A stretch of DNA of 64,000 nucleotides. It comes from Catenulispora sp. MAP5-51 (lineage in GTDB: Bacteria > Actinomycetota > Actinomycetes > Streptomycetales > Catenulisporaceae). Of this stretch, positions 9,543 through 17,851 are shown one piece after another (position 1 is the stretch's first letter; each line of letters begins with the position of its first letter). The translations under genes were made by a program, and so were the position numbers. The stretch spans positions 1 to 64,000 of the forward strand of contig NZ_JBGCCH010000029.1 in NCBI RefSeq assembly GCF_041261205.1, written 5' to 3'. The notes below the pieces were generated by a model, which had not been told where the DNA came from, made no database searches, and was given only the letters and a program-made list of their open reading frames with translations.

Positions 9543-10367
9543 CTAAGCGCGCTTGCGGGCCAGCGCTCCGATGAACGGCGCGATCGTCTGGTGGCTCTCG
9601 GCCAACGAGGGCAGCCAAAGCCGGATGTCCTCCACCCCCGGCGGCTGGATCTCCAGACCCGTCAGCCACGGCGTGATCTGCTCGGCGGTGCGCGGTGTGA
9701 CCGGCACGCCGGTGCGCGAGGCGTACTCGCGGACCGCGGCCTTCTGCGCCTCGGGCGCGTCGTCGTCCGGCGCGCCGTGGGAGAGCGCGAGGTAACTGCC
9801 CGGGACACACGGCCTTAGGAAAGCGCGGATGATGTCCCCGGGACGGTCGGAGTCGGGGATGAAGTGCAGCACCGAGAACAGCAGCACGGCGACCGGCTTG
9901 CTCCAGTCGATCGTGTCGCGGACCAAGGGGTGCTCCAGTACCGCCTCGGGCTCGCGGAGGTCGGCCAGCGCCGCGTGGGCGGTCGCGTTGTCGGCCAGTA
10001 AAGTCCGCGCGTGCGCGATGGCGACCGGGTCCAGGTCGATGTAGACGACTGTCGCGTCCGGGTCGGCCGCCTGCGCGACTTCGTGCACGTTGCCGACCGT
10101 GGGGACGCCGGAGCCGAGGTCGAGGAACTGCGTGATCCCGCGCTCGGCGACCAGGTTCTCGACCAGGTGCCGCAGGAACAGGCGGTTGGCCTGCGCGCTG
10201 GCCGGCAGCGCGGGCATCGCCTCGGCGGCCCGGCGGCCTGCCTCGCGGTCCGCTTCGAAGTTCTGCGAGCCGCCGAGCCAGAAGTCGTAGATGCGCGCCG
10301 GGCTCGGACGGTCGGGGTCGACCTCGGGCAGGCTCAGGGCCAACTCGGCCGCGTCTATCGAGTCCAT
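9543..10367 (-). CDS. SAM-dependent methyltransferase, DUF574 family
   Basis: It begins with the family hallmark DRPSPARIYDFWLGGSQNF and continues DREAGRRA, NRLFLRHLV, QFLDLGSGVPTVGNVHEVA (SAM-binding motif I) and VVYIDLDPVA. This family is greatly expanded in actinomycetes and its substrates are mostly unknown. The ATG at 10367 is taken; an in-frame GTG at 10385 would add six residues and lie almost against the upstream hairpin. No ribosome-binding site is evident for either. Confidence 0.88.
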   Translation of the reverse strand: MDSIDAAELALSLPEVDPDRPSPARIYDFWLGGSQNFEADREAGRRAAEAMPALPASAQANRLFLRHLVENLVAERGITQFLDLGSGVPTVGNVHEVAQAADPDATVVYIDLDPVAIAHARTLLADNATAHAALADLREPEAVLEHPLVRDTIDWSKPVAVLLFSVLHFIPDSDRPGDIIRAFLRPCVPGSYLALSHGAPDDDAPEAQKAAVREYASRTGVPVTPRTAEQITPWLTGLEIQPPGVEDIRLWLPSLAESHQTIAPFIGALARKRA

Positions 10368-10388
10368 GACAGAGCATTGTGTCACTCG

Positions 10389-10426
10389 GGCCGTCGTATC
10401 GCCCGCGTACGGGCGATACGACGGCC
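10389..10426 (-). terminator. Strong hairpin after the amidase gene
   Basis: A perfect 17-bp inverted repeat (arms 10389-10405 and 10410-10426) encloses the 4-nt loop CGTA. It lies 38 bp past the stop of the minus-strand amidase gene and just before the methyltransferase. There is no U-tract, as is common for actinomycete terminators. Confidence 0.75.
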
Positions 10427-10447
10427 GCTACCTGCGCGTCTTGTGAA

Positions 10448-10481
10448 TCAGGACTGCGATATGGTCAGGACTGCGAGACGG
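10448..10481. repeat. 17-bp tandem duplication across the amidase stop codon
   Basis: Copies 10448-10464 and 10465-10481 match at 15 of 17 positions. Each encodes (minus strand) the amidase tail Ser-Gln-Ser followed by TGA, so a second in-frame-like stop lies just downstream of the real one. It looks like a slippage duplication. Confidence 0.7.
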
Positions 10482-12492
10482 TCACGTCGGCCGCGTTGAC
10501 CCACGCCAGCCGGTGGTTGTACTGGATCAGGTAGAACATCGTCGTCCCGACCACGTCCGTGCGGTCGTCCGGCGCCGAGCCGTCGATGTTGCGCGCGTAC
10601 CAGTACTCGCCGTTCACCGCGGGACCGGCGGTCACGTACGACTGCCCGGCCGGGATCGAGTACAGCGACAGCAGTTTCGGCGTGCGCAGGTCGACCGCCG
10701 CGATCGGCGCCGGGTAGGCCGACGCCTCCGGGGCCGCCGTCGCGTAGACCGGGATGGAGGCCACGCCGGGCTTGGGCGTCACCACCGTGGCGGTGGACGG
10801 CAGGGCCGAGAAGTCCGACCACGGACTCTCGAACCAGGCCTCCCGGCCGCCGTACCAGATCGCGGTCCACAGGCCGTCGGAGGTGATCTTGCGGTCCGCG
10901 ACCACGAACTTCTCCCCGGTCACCGCCTTGTCGCCCCAGTCGTCGGCGGAGTCGGTGCCCGGCGAGCCGTCGGCGTGCAGGTAGGGCTCAGACAGCAGCG
11001 GCGCGTTCGGGTCCGCGGCGGTGCGCAGCCAGACGAAGTTCGTGGGCTGCGACGGCTGCTCGCCGCACTGGCCCGGGACCGCGCCCGGCGTCGGGTCGTT
11101 GGCCGTGGTGCAGCCGGAGACCACTTGCAGGTTGCCCTGGAAGTCCGGCTTCACGACCACCACGGAGCCCAGCGGGTTGAAGCTCGGGTCGGCCAGCTTC
11201 GAGGGGCTGAACGACGGCACGATCGGCGCGCCGACCAGGTCCATGAAGTGCGACCAGTCCCAGTACGGCCCCGGGTCCCAGTGCTGGCTGGTCTGGTTCG
11301 CGTCCTTGGAGCCGGGCACCTCGTCGTGGCCGAAGATGTGCTGCCGGTCCAGCGGGATGTTGAACCGCGCGGCCAGGTAGCGCACCAGTTCCGCGGTGGT
11401 CTCGTACTGCGCCTCGGTGTACCAGGAGGCGCCGTGGATCGCCCAGCCCTCGTGCTCGATCGAGACCGCGTGCTGGTAGATCGACCAGTTGCCGGAGTCC
11501 CAGGCGATGTCCTGCGTCGGCACGGCCTGCGTCACGTGGCCGTCCGAGGAGCGCACGATGTAGTGCGCCGAGGCGTAGACCGCGGGGTTCTGGAACGTCG
11601 AGATCGCGCCGGCGTACGTGTCCTCGGTGTCGTGGATCGTGATGTAGCGGATCGCCGACTGCGCCGGCCGGTTCGCCGGGTCGTAGTTGCCGTAGCTGGA
11701 CAGGTCCGCCGGGTTGTTCAGCGCCAGCGCCGCCGGATTGTAGTCACAGTCCAGATCGGCGGGGCACTCCGGCAGCGGCGTGCCGTTCGGCGAGGTCGTC
11801 GCGGCCTTGACCGCCGCCGGCGCGCTCAGATGCAGGGCGTTGATGGAGCCGGCGTCCGCAGCGACGGACGCGTCCCCCGCGAGCGTCAACGCGGAGGTGG
11901 CCATGCCGGTCCGCACGGTGGTGAACACCCGGTCGGCGAACTGCTTGGCCGTCGCGGCGTCGGTGGCGCCGCTGTACTTGGCGACCGCCGCGTACCAACC
12001 CCCGGCGGTGGCCGGGAGCTTGCCGCCGCCGAGCTTCTTGGCGTCGGACGCCAACAGCGCGGCACCGGCACGGATGTTCGTCGCGTCGTCCCGCTCGACG
12101 GCGCCCTTGTCCTTCCCGATCAGCTTCGCCGCACTCTGCGCCGTGGCCAGCGTCGGATCGGCCTCGACCGCCGCCGCCTTGGCGCTGTCCGGGTCGAGCC
12201 CGTCCAGCGTCGCCGCCGAGACGTCGGTCAGCTGCATGATCCCGTAACCGCCGGAGGTGGACGGCGCCCCACCGTGGTCGTTCCAAGCAGATTCCTGATA
12301 CGCGAGCGCCTCAAGGACGTTCAGCGGCACCCCGGACTCGTGTGCGGCCGCCGCGAACGCGCCCTGCAGCGTTCCGTTTCCTGATACCGCGCTCGGCGCC
12401 TGCGCGCTGGCCGGCGCGGCGGCGACGCAGGTCACCGCCAGCGCGATGGCACAGCCCGCGGCCCACAGGCCCGGCTGGACATGGCTTCTCAT
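10465..12492 (-). CDS. Secreted two-domain peptidoglycan hydrolase (lysozyme-like + N-acetylmuramoyl-L-alanine amidase)
   Basis: A signal peptide ends near ASAQA. Residues about 40-170 resemble a lytic transglycosylase-like fold (NVLEALAYQESAWNDHGG, with a candidate catalytic Glu, and YGIMQLTDVS). The central part is an Amidase_2/PGRP domain: IRYITIHDTEDTYAG, SAHYIVRSSDGHVTQAVP, VSIEHEGWAI and HIFGHDEVPG...HWDPG, supplying the zinc-binding His residues. The C-terminal 250 residues look like SH3-type wall-binding repeats (VWLRTAADPNAPLLSEPYL). It cleaves peptidoglycan outside the membrane. The ATG at 12492 is taken over a GTG at 12501. It lies downstream of the kinase/phosphatase/vWA operon on the same strand, separated by 80 bp. 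Confidence 0.88.
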   Translation of the reverse strand: MRSHVQPGLWAAGCAIALAVTCVAAAPASAQAPSAVSGNGTLQGAFAAAAHESGVPLNVLEALAYQESAWNDHGGAPSTSGGYGIMQLTDVSAATLDGLDPDSAKAAAVEADPTLATAQSAAKLIGKDKGAVERDDATNIRAGAALLASDAKKLGGGKLPATAGGWYAAVAKYSGATDAATAKQFADRVFTTVRTGMATSALTLAGDASVAADAGSINALHLSAPAAVKAATTSPNGTPLPECPADLDCDYNPAALALNNPADLSSYGNYDPANRPAQSAIRYITIHDTEDTYAGAISTFQNPAVYASAHYIVRSSDGHVTQAVPTQDIAWDSGNWSIYQHAVSIEHEGWAIHGASWYTEAQYETTAELVRYLAARFNIPLDRQHIFGHDEVPGSKDANQTSQHWDPGPYWDWSHFMDLVGAPIVPSFSPSKLADPSFNPLGSVVVVKPDFQGNLQVVSGCTTANDPTPGAVPGQCGEQPSQPTNFVWLRTAADPNAPLLSEPYLHADGSPGTDSADDWGDKAVTGEKFVVADRKITSDGLWTAIWYGGREAWFESPWSDFSALPSTATVVTPKPGVASIPVYATAAPEASAYPAPIAAVDLRTPKLLSLYSIPAGQSYVTAGPAVNGEYWYARNIDGSAPDDRTDVVGTTMFYLIQYNHRLAWVNAADVTVSQS

Positions 12493-12539
12493 GGTTCTCA
12501 CGACTACTACGACGCTGTCGAGCTATAAAAGGGTGCTGT

Positions 12540-12563
12540 TTTGTGTCCACGAGTTTGTGTCCA
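12540..12563. promoter_or_regulatory. Direct repeat upstream of the amidase gene
   Basis: TTTGTGTCCA occurs twice, 14 bp apart (12540-12549 and 12554-12563), between the kinase stop and the amidase start. Read on the minus strand it is TGGACACAAA followed by an A/T-rich TTTTATAGC segment. It may be an activator site for independent expression of the amidase. Confidence 0.35.
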
Positions 12564-12572
12564 TGGCTTGTT

Positions 12573-14636
12573 TCACTGCTTCCATCGCCAGCACACGGTG
12601 TATCCCAACTCCGGGAAGTCGCTCGGCTGCCACCACTGTGCCCCGTCGTTGCCGCAGAAGCCCGGGTCGTCGTAGGTGCCGGTGCGGCCGGAGACCACGA
12701 CGTTCGAGTTCGGGCAGGAGTCGACGTTGGTGAAGGTGTCGCCGTTCTTGACCAGGCACTCGTTCTGCGTGGCGGTGCCCAGGGCGTCGGGGTAGTTCAT
12801 CACGAGGCACAGCAGGACCTGCAGGCCCGAGTCGGTGTTGGAGTAGGTGAAGTCCTCGTTGCTCTGCGGCCAGGCCGGGCAGCGGCTCTTGTCCACGGTC
12901 TGGGGATAGCGGCCGACGACCTTGAAATTGCCGGTCTGGCAGTCCTCGACGTCCCAGGTGCTGCCGGAGCTGTTGAGGCCGTACACGCACTGCCCCGGCT
13001 TGGCCCAGTACGCGGTGCCGTCGGCCTGGTAGCTCAGGCACACCACGCGGTCGTCGGCGGGGGAGGACACGCTCTGCGAGACGTCGTCGACGCTGTTGCA
13101 GGAGTTCATGTCGGTGGTGTCGTCGAAGGCGCCGACGATTTTGAAGGTACCGGGCCCGCAGTCGGCGGACGACAGGTTCGCGCTTGAGGAGGTGGACGGG
13201 TCGCTGTCGTCGACGCAGTCGCCGATCTGCAGGGTTTTGACGAGGTCTGCCGGGGGCGGTGGCGGGGTGAAGCCGCCGGTGTCGCCGGTTGAGGAGTCGC
13301 CGCCGGTCGAGCTGTCGCCCCCGGAAGTGCTGTCGCCACCGCTCGAAGTGCTACCGCCGGTGGTGCTGTCGCCGCCGGTCGTGCTGTCCCCGCCGCTTGA
13401 ACTGTCCCCGCCGGTCGTGCTGTCCCCGCCGGTCGTGGTCGAGTCGCCAGCCGTACCGCTGGTACCGCTCGTGCCGCTCGAACCACCGGTGGAACCGTCG
13501 CCGCCCGAGGTGGACGTCGTATACGTGGTCCCGCTGCTGTTGCTCGCGCCCTTCGCACTGTGGTTGCTGTTCACCACGACCACCAGCACGATCACCAACA
13601 CGGTCGCCAACGCGCCGACCCTGGCGAGGATCTTCCCGACCGCCTTGGCCGGCGTGTACGTCGGCGGTGTCCCGGGCGGCGTCCCCGGCGTCGGGGTCAG
13701 CGTCGGGATCGGGACCGGTGGCGGCGTCGGAGCGGGAGGCCGAGGCGGAACCGGGGGAGCGGCGTGCGCGGCGGCGTTCAGCTGAGCGATCCAGTTCGCC
13801 GGCGTCGTCGGCCGCCGCGCGGAATCCGCGCTCAGGCTGGAGCGCGCCAAGTCCCCCAGGTCGCCGCTGATCGCCTCGAGCCGCAGGGTGTCGGTCGTGG
13901 TCTGGTCCCCGGCCGCCATGCGGACCGCGAGGAGCCCGAACTTGTAGACGTCGGTGGCGCGGGTCGCCTTCTCCTCGCCGGCCGGTGCCTGCCAGTCCGG
14001 GGTCTCGACCTGTGGCAGGGCGCTGACACCGTGCAGGCGCATGGCGTCGCAGTCGATGAGGAAGAAGCCGGCGTCCCGGCCGGTCGCGAACAGCAGGTTC
14101 TTCGGCGACAGGTCGCCGACCGCGATGCCCAGGCCGTGCAGCCGGTCCAGGCTCGCGGCCAGGTCGGCCAGCAGTTCCAGCCGGTCCCGGGGGCTGATGG
14201 CCAGCCCGATGCCGGCGATGTAGGCCTCGTCGTTGAGCAGGAACTCCAGGTTGGCCAGGACCGGCTTGGCCGACGCGGTGCCGGACAGGCTGCGCATGCT
14301 GAAGCGGAAGCGGTCGGGGACGGCGCGCATCAGGAAGCCGCAGACCCGGCCGGACCGTTCGACCACCGCGACCGGCCACGCGGTCTTCTCGCACAGCCAG
14401 CGCGCGTCGTCGGCGTCCAGATCCCCGAGCAGGTCGACCATGGCGCGCAGGGCGTCGGCGTCGAGCAGGGCCAGCGTGGCGGTGTTGTACTCCTTGTAGA
14501 CGACCTCCCAGCCGCCGTCGACCGCCTCGTTGATCCTGCGGTTGGCGACCGGGTAGACGGTGCCCTGGCCGCCGCGGCCGATCTCGGCGCCGAGCGTGAG
14601 GTCGCCGTGGTCGACGGTGCGGGTCGGCCCGGTCAC
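12573..14636 (-). CDS. Membrane-anchored protein kinase of the TerY-P type with exported Cys-rich C-terminus
   Basis: Residues 12-310 form a divergent protein kinase: glycine loop GRGGQGTVYPV, Lys48 in VVYKEYN, AVGDLSPKNLLF in place of the usual HRD-loop, and LIDCDAM in place of DFG. This is the pattern of kinases that accompany vWA and PP2C proteins. A Pro-rich linker, one membrane helix (about 341-360), a roughly 100-residue Gly/Ser/Thr/Asp repeat tract (DNA about 13270-13510) and about 230 exported residues follow. The exported part has three modules of the pattern G-D-C...C-x-x-G-x-F-x-V-x-G. It starts by GTGA overlap with the PP2C gene. It is inferred to sense an envelope signal and phosphorylate partners inside. 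The catalytic Asp is retained despite the missing HRD. Confidence 0.85.
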   Translation of the reverse strand: MTGPTRTVDHGDLTLGAEIGRGGQGTVYPVANRRINEAVDGGWEVVYKEYNTATLALLDADALRAMVDLLGDLDADDARWLCEKTAWPVAVVERSGRVCGFLMRAVPDRFRFSMRSLSGTASAKPVLANLEFLLNDEAYIAGIGLAISPRDRLELLADLAASLDRLHGLGIAVGDLSPKNLLFATGRDAGFFLIDCDAMRLHGVSALPQVETPDWQAPAGEEKATRATDVYKFGLLAVRMAAGDQTTTDTLRLEAISGDLGDLARSSLSADSARRPTTPANWIAQLNAAAHAAPPVPPRPPAPTPPPVPIPTLTPTPGTPPGTPPTYTPAKAVGKILARVGALATVLVIVLVVVVNSNHSAKGASNSSGTTYTTSTSGGDGSTGGSSGTSGTSGTAGDSTTTGGDSTTGGDSSSGGDSTTGGDSTTGGSTSSGGDSTSGGDSSTGGDSSTGDTGGFTPPPPPADLVKTLQIGDCVDDSDPSTSSSANLSSADCGPGTFKIVGAFDDTTDMNSCNSVDDVSQSVSSPADDRVVCLSYQADGTAYWAKPGQCVYGLNSSGSTWDVEDCQTGNFKVVGRYPQTVDKSRCPAWPQSNEDFTYSNTDSGLQVLLCLVMNYPDALGTATQNECLVKNGDTFTNVDSCPNSNVVVSGRTGTYDDPGFCGNDGAQWWQPSDFPELGYTVCWRWKQ

Positions 14637-15556
14637 GGCGCGCCCCCCGCGGTGCCGCGAGCGGGCCAGACCGCGACCAGGGTCCGGTCGTCGTCGAAGG
14701 TCTCGCGGGAGAAGTCCAGGACGTGCGCCAGCCTCAGCGGGCTCGGCGGCACCGCGAGGTGGCGTGCGAACAGGGCGCCGACCCGGCCGTCCCCGTCGCC
14801 CAGCGGGTCCCCGAAGCCGTCGGTGCCGACGAGCAGCACCTCGCTGGCGGTCAGGTGCTCGGCGACGGCCTCGACGGCCTCGGGCACGTGCGGCAGCGGG
14901 ACCACCGCGGTGGACACGAGGTCGTTCGCAGAGCCCGTCTTGGTCCCGAACAGCGCGTGGTAGGAACCCGTCGCGCGGTCCAGCAGCCAGGCGCCGGAGT
15001 CGCCGATCCGGAAGAGCCGGACGTGCGGCCCGGACGAGTCCGGCTGGACGATCCCGGCGACCAGCGTCGTGGCGTACCACTGCGCGGCCACCGCGGAGGG
15101 CTGCGGATCGGTGCTGCCCAGCCGCCACGCCGCCAGCTGCCGCAGCCGCTCGGCGGCGTGGTGCGCGACGCTCTCCAGGTCCGGCGATCCGCCCCGCGGC
15201 AGCACGTGCAGCAGCCGCTCCACCGCGGCCCGGCAGGCCTCCACCGCGCCGAGCTGGGAGTCGGTGGCGCCGGACACGCCGTCGGCGACCGCGAACACGA
15301 GCGTGCCGGACGCCTCGTGCACGGCGATGCGCGCGCAGTCCTGGCGCGGCTTGCGGTAGAAGCGGTGGCTGGCCCCGCGCACCGAGGCGGAGCGGACGGT
15401 GAAATCAGGGGTCGACCATCCGTCGCACTCGGTGTCCGGGAAGTCGAACGCGAACTGGCCGGGCGGGCGCGGCTCGAACTCGGCGCCGGGGGTGTCCACC
15501 GTGATCCGGGGCCACGGCGCGGTGTCGTCGCCGGCGGTCAGGACGCCCGGGCTCAC
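14633..15556 (-). CDS. PP2C-family Ser/Thr phosphatase (TerY-P triad)
   Basis: The 307-aa protein carries the metal-dependent phosphatase motifs: FAVADGVSGATDSQLGA, RLFRIGDSGAWLL, LLVGTDGFGDPLGDG and FDDDRTLVAVW, which supply the Asp ligands of the two-metal centre. No membrane segment is seen. The GTG at 15556 overlaps the vWA stop (GTGA), and the kinase starts by a further GTGA overlap. The three are therefore stoichiometrically co-translated. Its likely job is to reverse phosphorylation by the neighbouring kinase, possibly on the vWA protein. Confidence 0.9.
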   Translation of the reverse strand: MSPGVLTAGDDTAPWPRITVDTPGAEFEPRPPGQFAFDFPDTECDGWSTPDFTVRSASVRGASHRFYRKPRQDCARIAVHEASGTLVFAVADGVSGATDSQLGAVEACRAAVERLLHVLPRGGSPDLESVAHHAAERLRQLAAWRLGSTDPQPSAVAAQWYATTLVAGIVQPDSSGPHVRLFRIGDSGAWLLDRATGSYHALFGTKTGSANDLVSTAVVPLPHVPEAVEAVAEHLTASEVLLVGTDGFGDPLGDGDGRVGALFARHLAVPPSPLRLAHVLDFSRETFDDDRTLVAVWPARGTAGGAP

Positions 15557-16233
15557 GGCGTGACCTCGTCCAGCACGATCGAGAAGCCCTCCGGCCTGGT
15601 CACCACGAGCTGCGGATGGTCCGAGTTCAGCGCCTGGCCGGAGGCGATCAGGCTGGCGGTCAGCGCGTGGAAGAACTCTGAGATCGCCCGGCCGAGGTCG
15701 GCCCCGCGCTGCGCGATGAACCCGAACTCCGGCCGGGAGGCCACCTCGGCGATGGTCTGCCGCTGGGCCGTGCCCATGCCGCAGGCGATGATGTTCGGCG
15801 CGGCCGGCATCCGCTGCCGGTCGGTCAGCTTGCCCAGCGCGCGCTTCCAGCCGAAGTCGGTGGGCTGGCCGTCGCTGAGGAAGAACACCACCGGACGGTG
15901 CACCTTGTAGCCCTGGTCGCGCAGGAATCGCACATCGGTCGGGATGCGGCCGGCCAGATCGGAGAACGCCGCGCCGTAGTTGGTGCTGCCGCGCACCGTC
16001 ACCCGCGGCAGGTTCGTCTCCTGCCGCATGTCGGCCACCGCGAGGTGCACCCGGACGTCGTCGGAGAACCCCAGCACGGCCAGCCGCAGCTTGGCCGCCA
16101 GCATCGGCGCGGCCCGCAGCTCCTCGCACAGCGAGACCAGCCCGGCGGAGAGGTCGTCCACGTAGGGACCCATCGACGCCGACTCGTCGACCAGCACGTA
16201 GGCCGGCAGCAGCACACCTCTAGCCTCGGACAT
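15553..16233 (-). CDS. TerY-like von Willebrand factor A domain protein
   Basis: The 226-aa protein is a single vWA domain: LPAYVLVDESASMGPYVDDL with the MIDAS motif D16-x-S18-x-S20, then VRGSTNYGAAF (MIDAS Thr) and VFFLSDGQPTDFGW (MIDAS Asp). This arrangement matches TerY-type proteins of tellurite/stress operons. The ATG at 16233 is preceded by GAGGGAGG. It is first of a tightly overlapping triad (vWA, PP2C, kinase). The vWA protein is likely the metal-dependent scaffold or phospho-target of the pair. Confidence 0.9.
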   Translation of the reverse strand: MSEARGVLLPAYVLVDESASMGPYVDDLSAGLVSLCEELRAAPMLAAKLRLAVLGFSDDVRVHLAVADMRQETNLPRVTVRGSTNYGAAFSDLAGRIPTDVRFLRDQGYKVHRPVVFFLSDGQPTDFGWKRALGKLTDRQRMPAAPNIIACGMGTAQRQTIAEVASRPEFGFIAQRGADLGRAISEFFHALTASLIASGQALNSDHPQLVVTRPEGFSIVLDEVTP

Positions 16234-16297
16234 CCCGATCGCCTCCCTCTCGCCCGCCGTGCGGGCGTCCCTGCGGAGCAGGCTAGGCAAACCGGCA

Positions 16298-16329
16298 GAG
16301 GACCGGTCCTGAGCGCGCCGACCTACGCT
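16298..16329 (+). promoter_or_regulatory. Palindrome plus -10-like element, copy 1 of a shared promoter module
   Basis: GAGGACCGGTCCT (16298-16310) is followed after exactly 11 nt by CCTACGCT. The same motif, spacing and CCTACnCT element recur at 19672-19703. Taking AGGACC as -35 and TACGCT as -10 gives a 19-bp spacer. It would drive the membrane-protein gene starting at 16388, and it also lies upstream of the divergent vWA/PP2C/kinase operon. Confidence 0.55.
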
Positions 16330-16387
16330 CGCCGTCAGAGTTCGAACGCACTGCGCGCTTCGAACGCACTGCCGACCGGGAGGTGCC

Positions 16388-17851
16388 ATGGACGGCCCAC
16401 TGCCGATCTGGGAAGGCACGCCGCGCGCCGTGCCGCCGCCGCTGGGGGCGCCGCCGCCGGTCGAGTCCAAGCGGCCGGCGCGGATCGGGGTCGCGGCGGG
16501 CGTTCCGGTGCATCAGGGACCGATGAGAGCTGCGGTCGCCGAGCCTCGAACGCTGTGGGGATCCGGTCCGGCGAACGGCCGGTCGGTCGTGTCGGAGGCT
16601 GGAGCCGGATCGCAGACTTCGCCGGTTCGTCGTCCTCCGACTTCGACCGGACAAGCACCGCTCAAGCGGCGCGGGCGCCTTGTCGTGGGAGCCGGAGCGG
16701 CGGTGGCGGTCGTGGCGTTCGCGGCCACGGCTTTGGCGATGTGGTCGGGGACATCCGCGACCACGTCGGCTCCGACCGGCATGCCGAGCAGCTCGCCGGT
16801 GTCGGGCACATCGCCGATCCCGAACACATCGCCGGTGTCGAGCGCGCCGAAGGCTCCGGGTCCGGCCGTGTCCGGCCCGCTCTCCCAAGCCCTCGCGAAC
16901 CTGTCCGACCAGCAGCTGCTGCGCTACTCCGGCGTCTCGCCCGACGGCCGCGCCTCCTGGCAGCTCACGGTCACGGCCGGCGGCCAGGCGCAGGGCGCCA
17001 TCGAACTCGGCGACGGGAAACTCGGGGTCCTCCAGGTCGGCGGCCGGACCTATTTCCGGGCCGACGACACGGCTTCGGCCGGTCTGCTGGGGGAGCTGCC
17101 GTCCGGCGTGACGGCGGCCTCGGTGCGGGGGACATGGGTCACCGGCGAGAGCGCCCTGGAAGCGCTGCTGCCGTCCGGTCTGGCCTCAGCGGGGGACCTG
17201 GCGGCCTCGCTGCGGTCGGCACTGTCCTCCTCGGACGCCGGCTTCCCGTCGCCGACCGTCCCGACGCCACTGGTCGACGGCGAGGCGGCGGTGCCGGTGA
17301 TCACGTCCGCGGGCGTCCTGTACATCTCGACGGCGCAGCCGTACCGCGTGCTCCGCCTCGTTCCCGTCACGGCCGGCCCCGGGCAGCCGACCGATGTCGA
17401 GACCGTGTCACAGAGCACTGCGAAGGACGTCATCAGCGGCCTGGTCGATCAGACCAGGACGCTCACGGCCGCGCTCGACTTCGGGATCGTCTTCCAGTAC
17501 GGCCAGGATCCGCAGCTGCGCTGCTCGCGGAACGCATGCACCGTCGAGGCAGACGGTGTCGTCGCCTCCGGGACGGACCCGACCGGTTCCGTCGTCGCCG
17601 ACGTGACGGCCACGGTGAGCGTGGACGGCCAGCCGGCCGGACAGTGCGAGGTGATCGCCAAGCTCCCGCTGGACCAGCCGCAGACGTTCCACTGCCAGGA
17701 TCCGGACGCCGTGTCGGTGGTGCGGACGCTCGGCGGCGGCGACGGTCTGAACGTCAGCGTGAACCTGGGATTCCAGGCGCGTGCGGACACGCAGCAAGAC
17801 GTCGATGCCTTGGTCGGCGCGTTGGCCGGGGCACAGCAGGGCGGACTCTAG
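16388..17851 (+). CDS. Single-pass membrane protein with large exported domain, unknown function
   Basis: The 487-aa protein has a Pro-rich cytoplasmic N-terminus (about 95 residues), one membrane helix (VVGAGAAVAVVAFAATALAMW), a Ser/Pro linker, and about 330 exported residues. The latter begin LANLSDQQLLRYSGVSPDGRASWQLTVT and contain one Cys pair (LRCSRNACTV). The start follows GGGAGGTGCC. I do not recognise the exported domain; its lipoprotein-carrier-like opening (G-x-x-x-W-x-L-T-V-T, repeated Gly-rich strands) is only suggestive. It is divergent from the vWA/PP2C/kinase operon and its stop codon overlaps that of a convergent Ser/Thr kinase (CTAG shared), so membership of the phosphosignalling island is likely. 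Confidence 0.8.
   Translation: MDGPLPIWEGTPRAVPPPLGAPPPVESKRPARIGVAAGVPVHQGPMRAAVAEPRTLWGSGPANGRSVVSEAGAGSQTSPVRRPPTSTGQAPLKRRGRLVVGAGAAVAVVAFAATALAMWSGTSATTSAPTGMPSSSPVSGTSPIPNTSPVSSAPKAPGPAVSGPLSQALANLSDQQLLRYSGVSPDGRASWQLTVTAGGQAQGAIELGDGKLGVLQVGGRTYFRADDTASAGLLGELPSGVTAASVRGTWVTGESALEALLPSGLASAGDLAASLRSALSSSDAGFPSPTVPTPLVDGEAAVPVITSAGVLYISTAQPYRVLRLVPVTAGPGQPTDVETVSQSTAKDVISGLVDQTRTLTAALDFGIVFQYGQDPQLRCSRNACTVEADGVVASGTDPTGSVVADVTATVSVDGQPAGQCEVIAKLPLDQPQTFHCQDPDAVSVVRTLGGGDGLNVSVNLGFQARADTQQDVDALVGALAGAQQGGL

Noticed and set aside
13270-13510. Repetitive GGTGGTGCT/TCGCCGCCG region as a satellite or CRISPR
   Set aside because: It is the Gly/Ser/Thr/Asp linker of the membrane kinase; units are degenerate and all in frame.
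12573-16233. Tellurite resistance operon
   Set aside because: No TerB, TerC, TerD or related proteins occur in the window; only the vWA/PP2C/kinase triad is shared.
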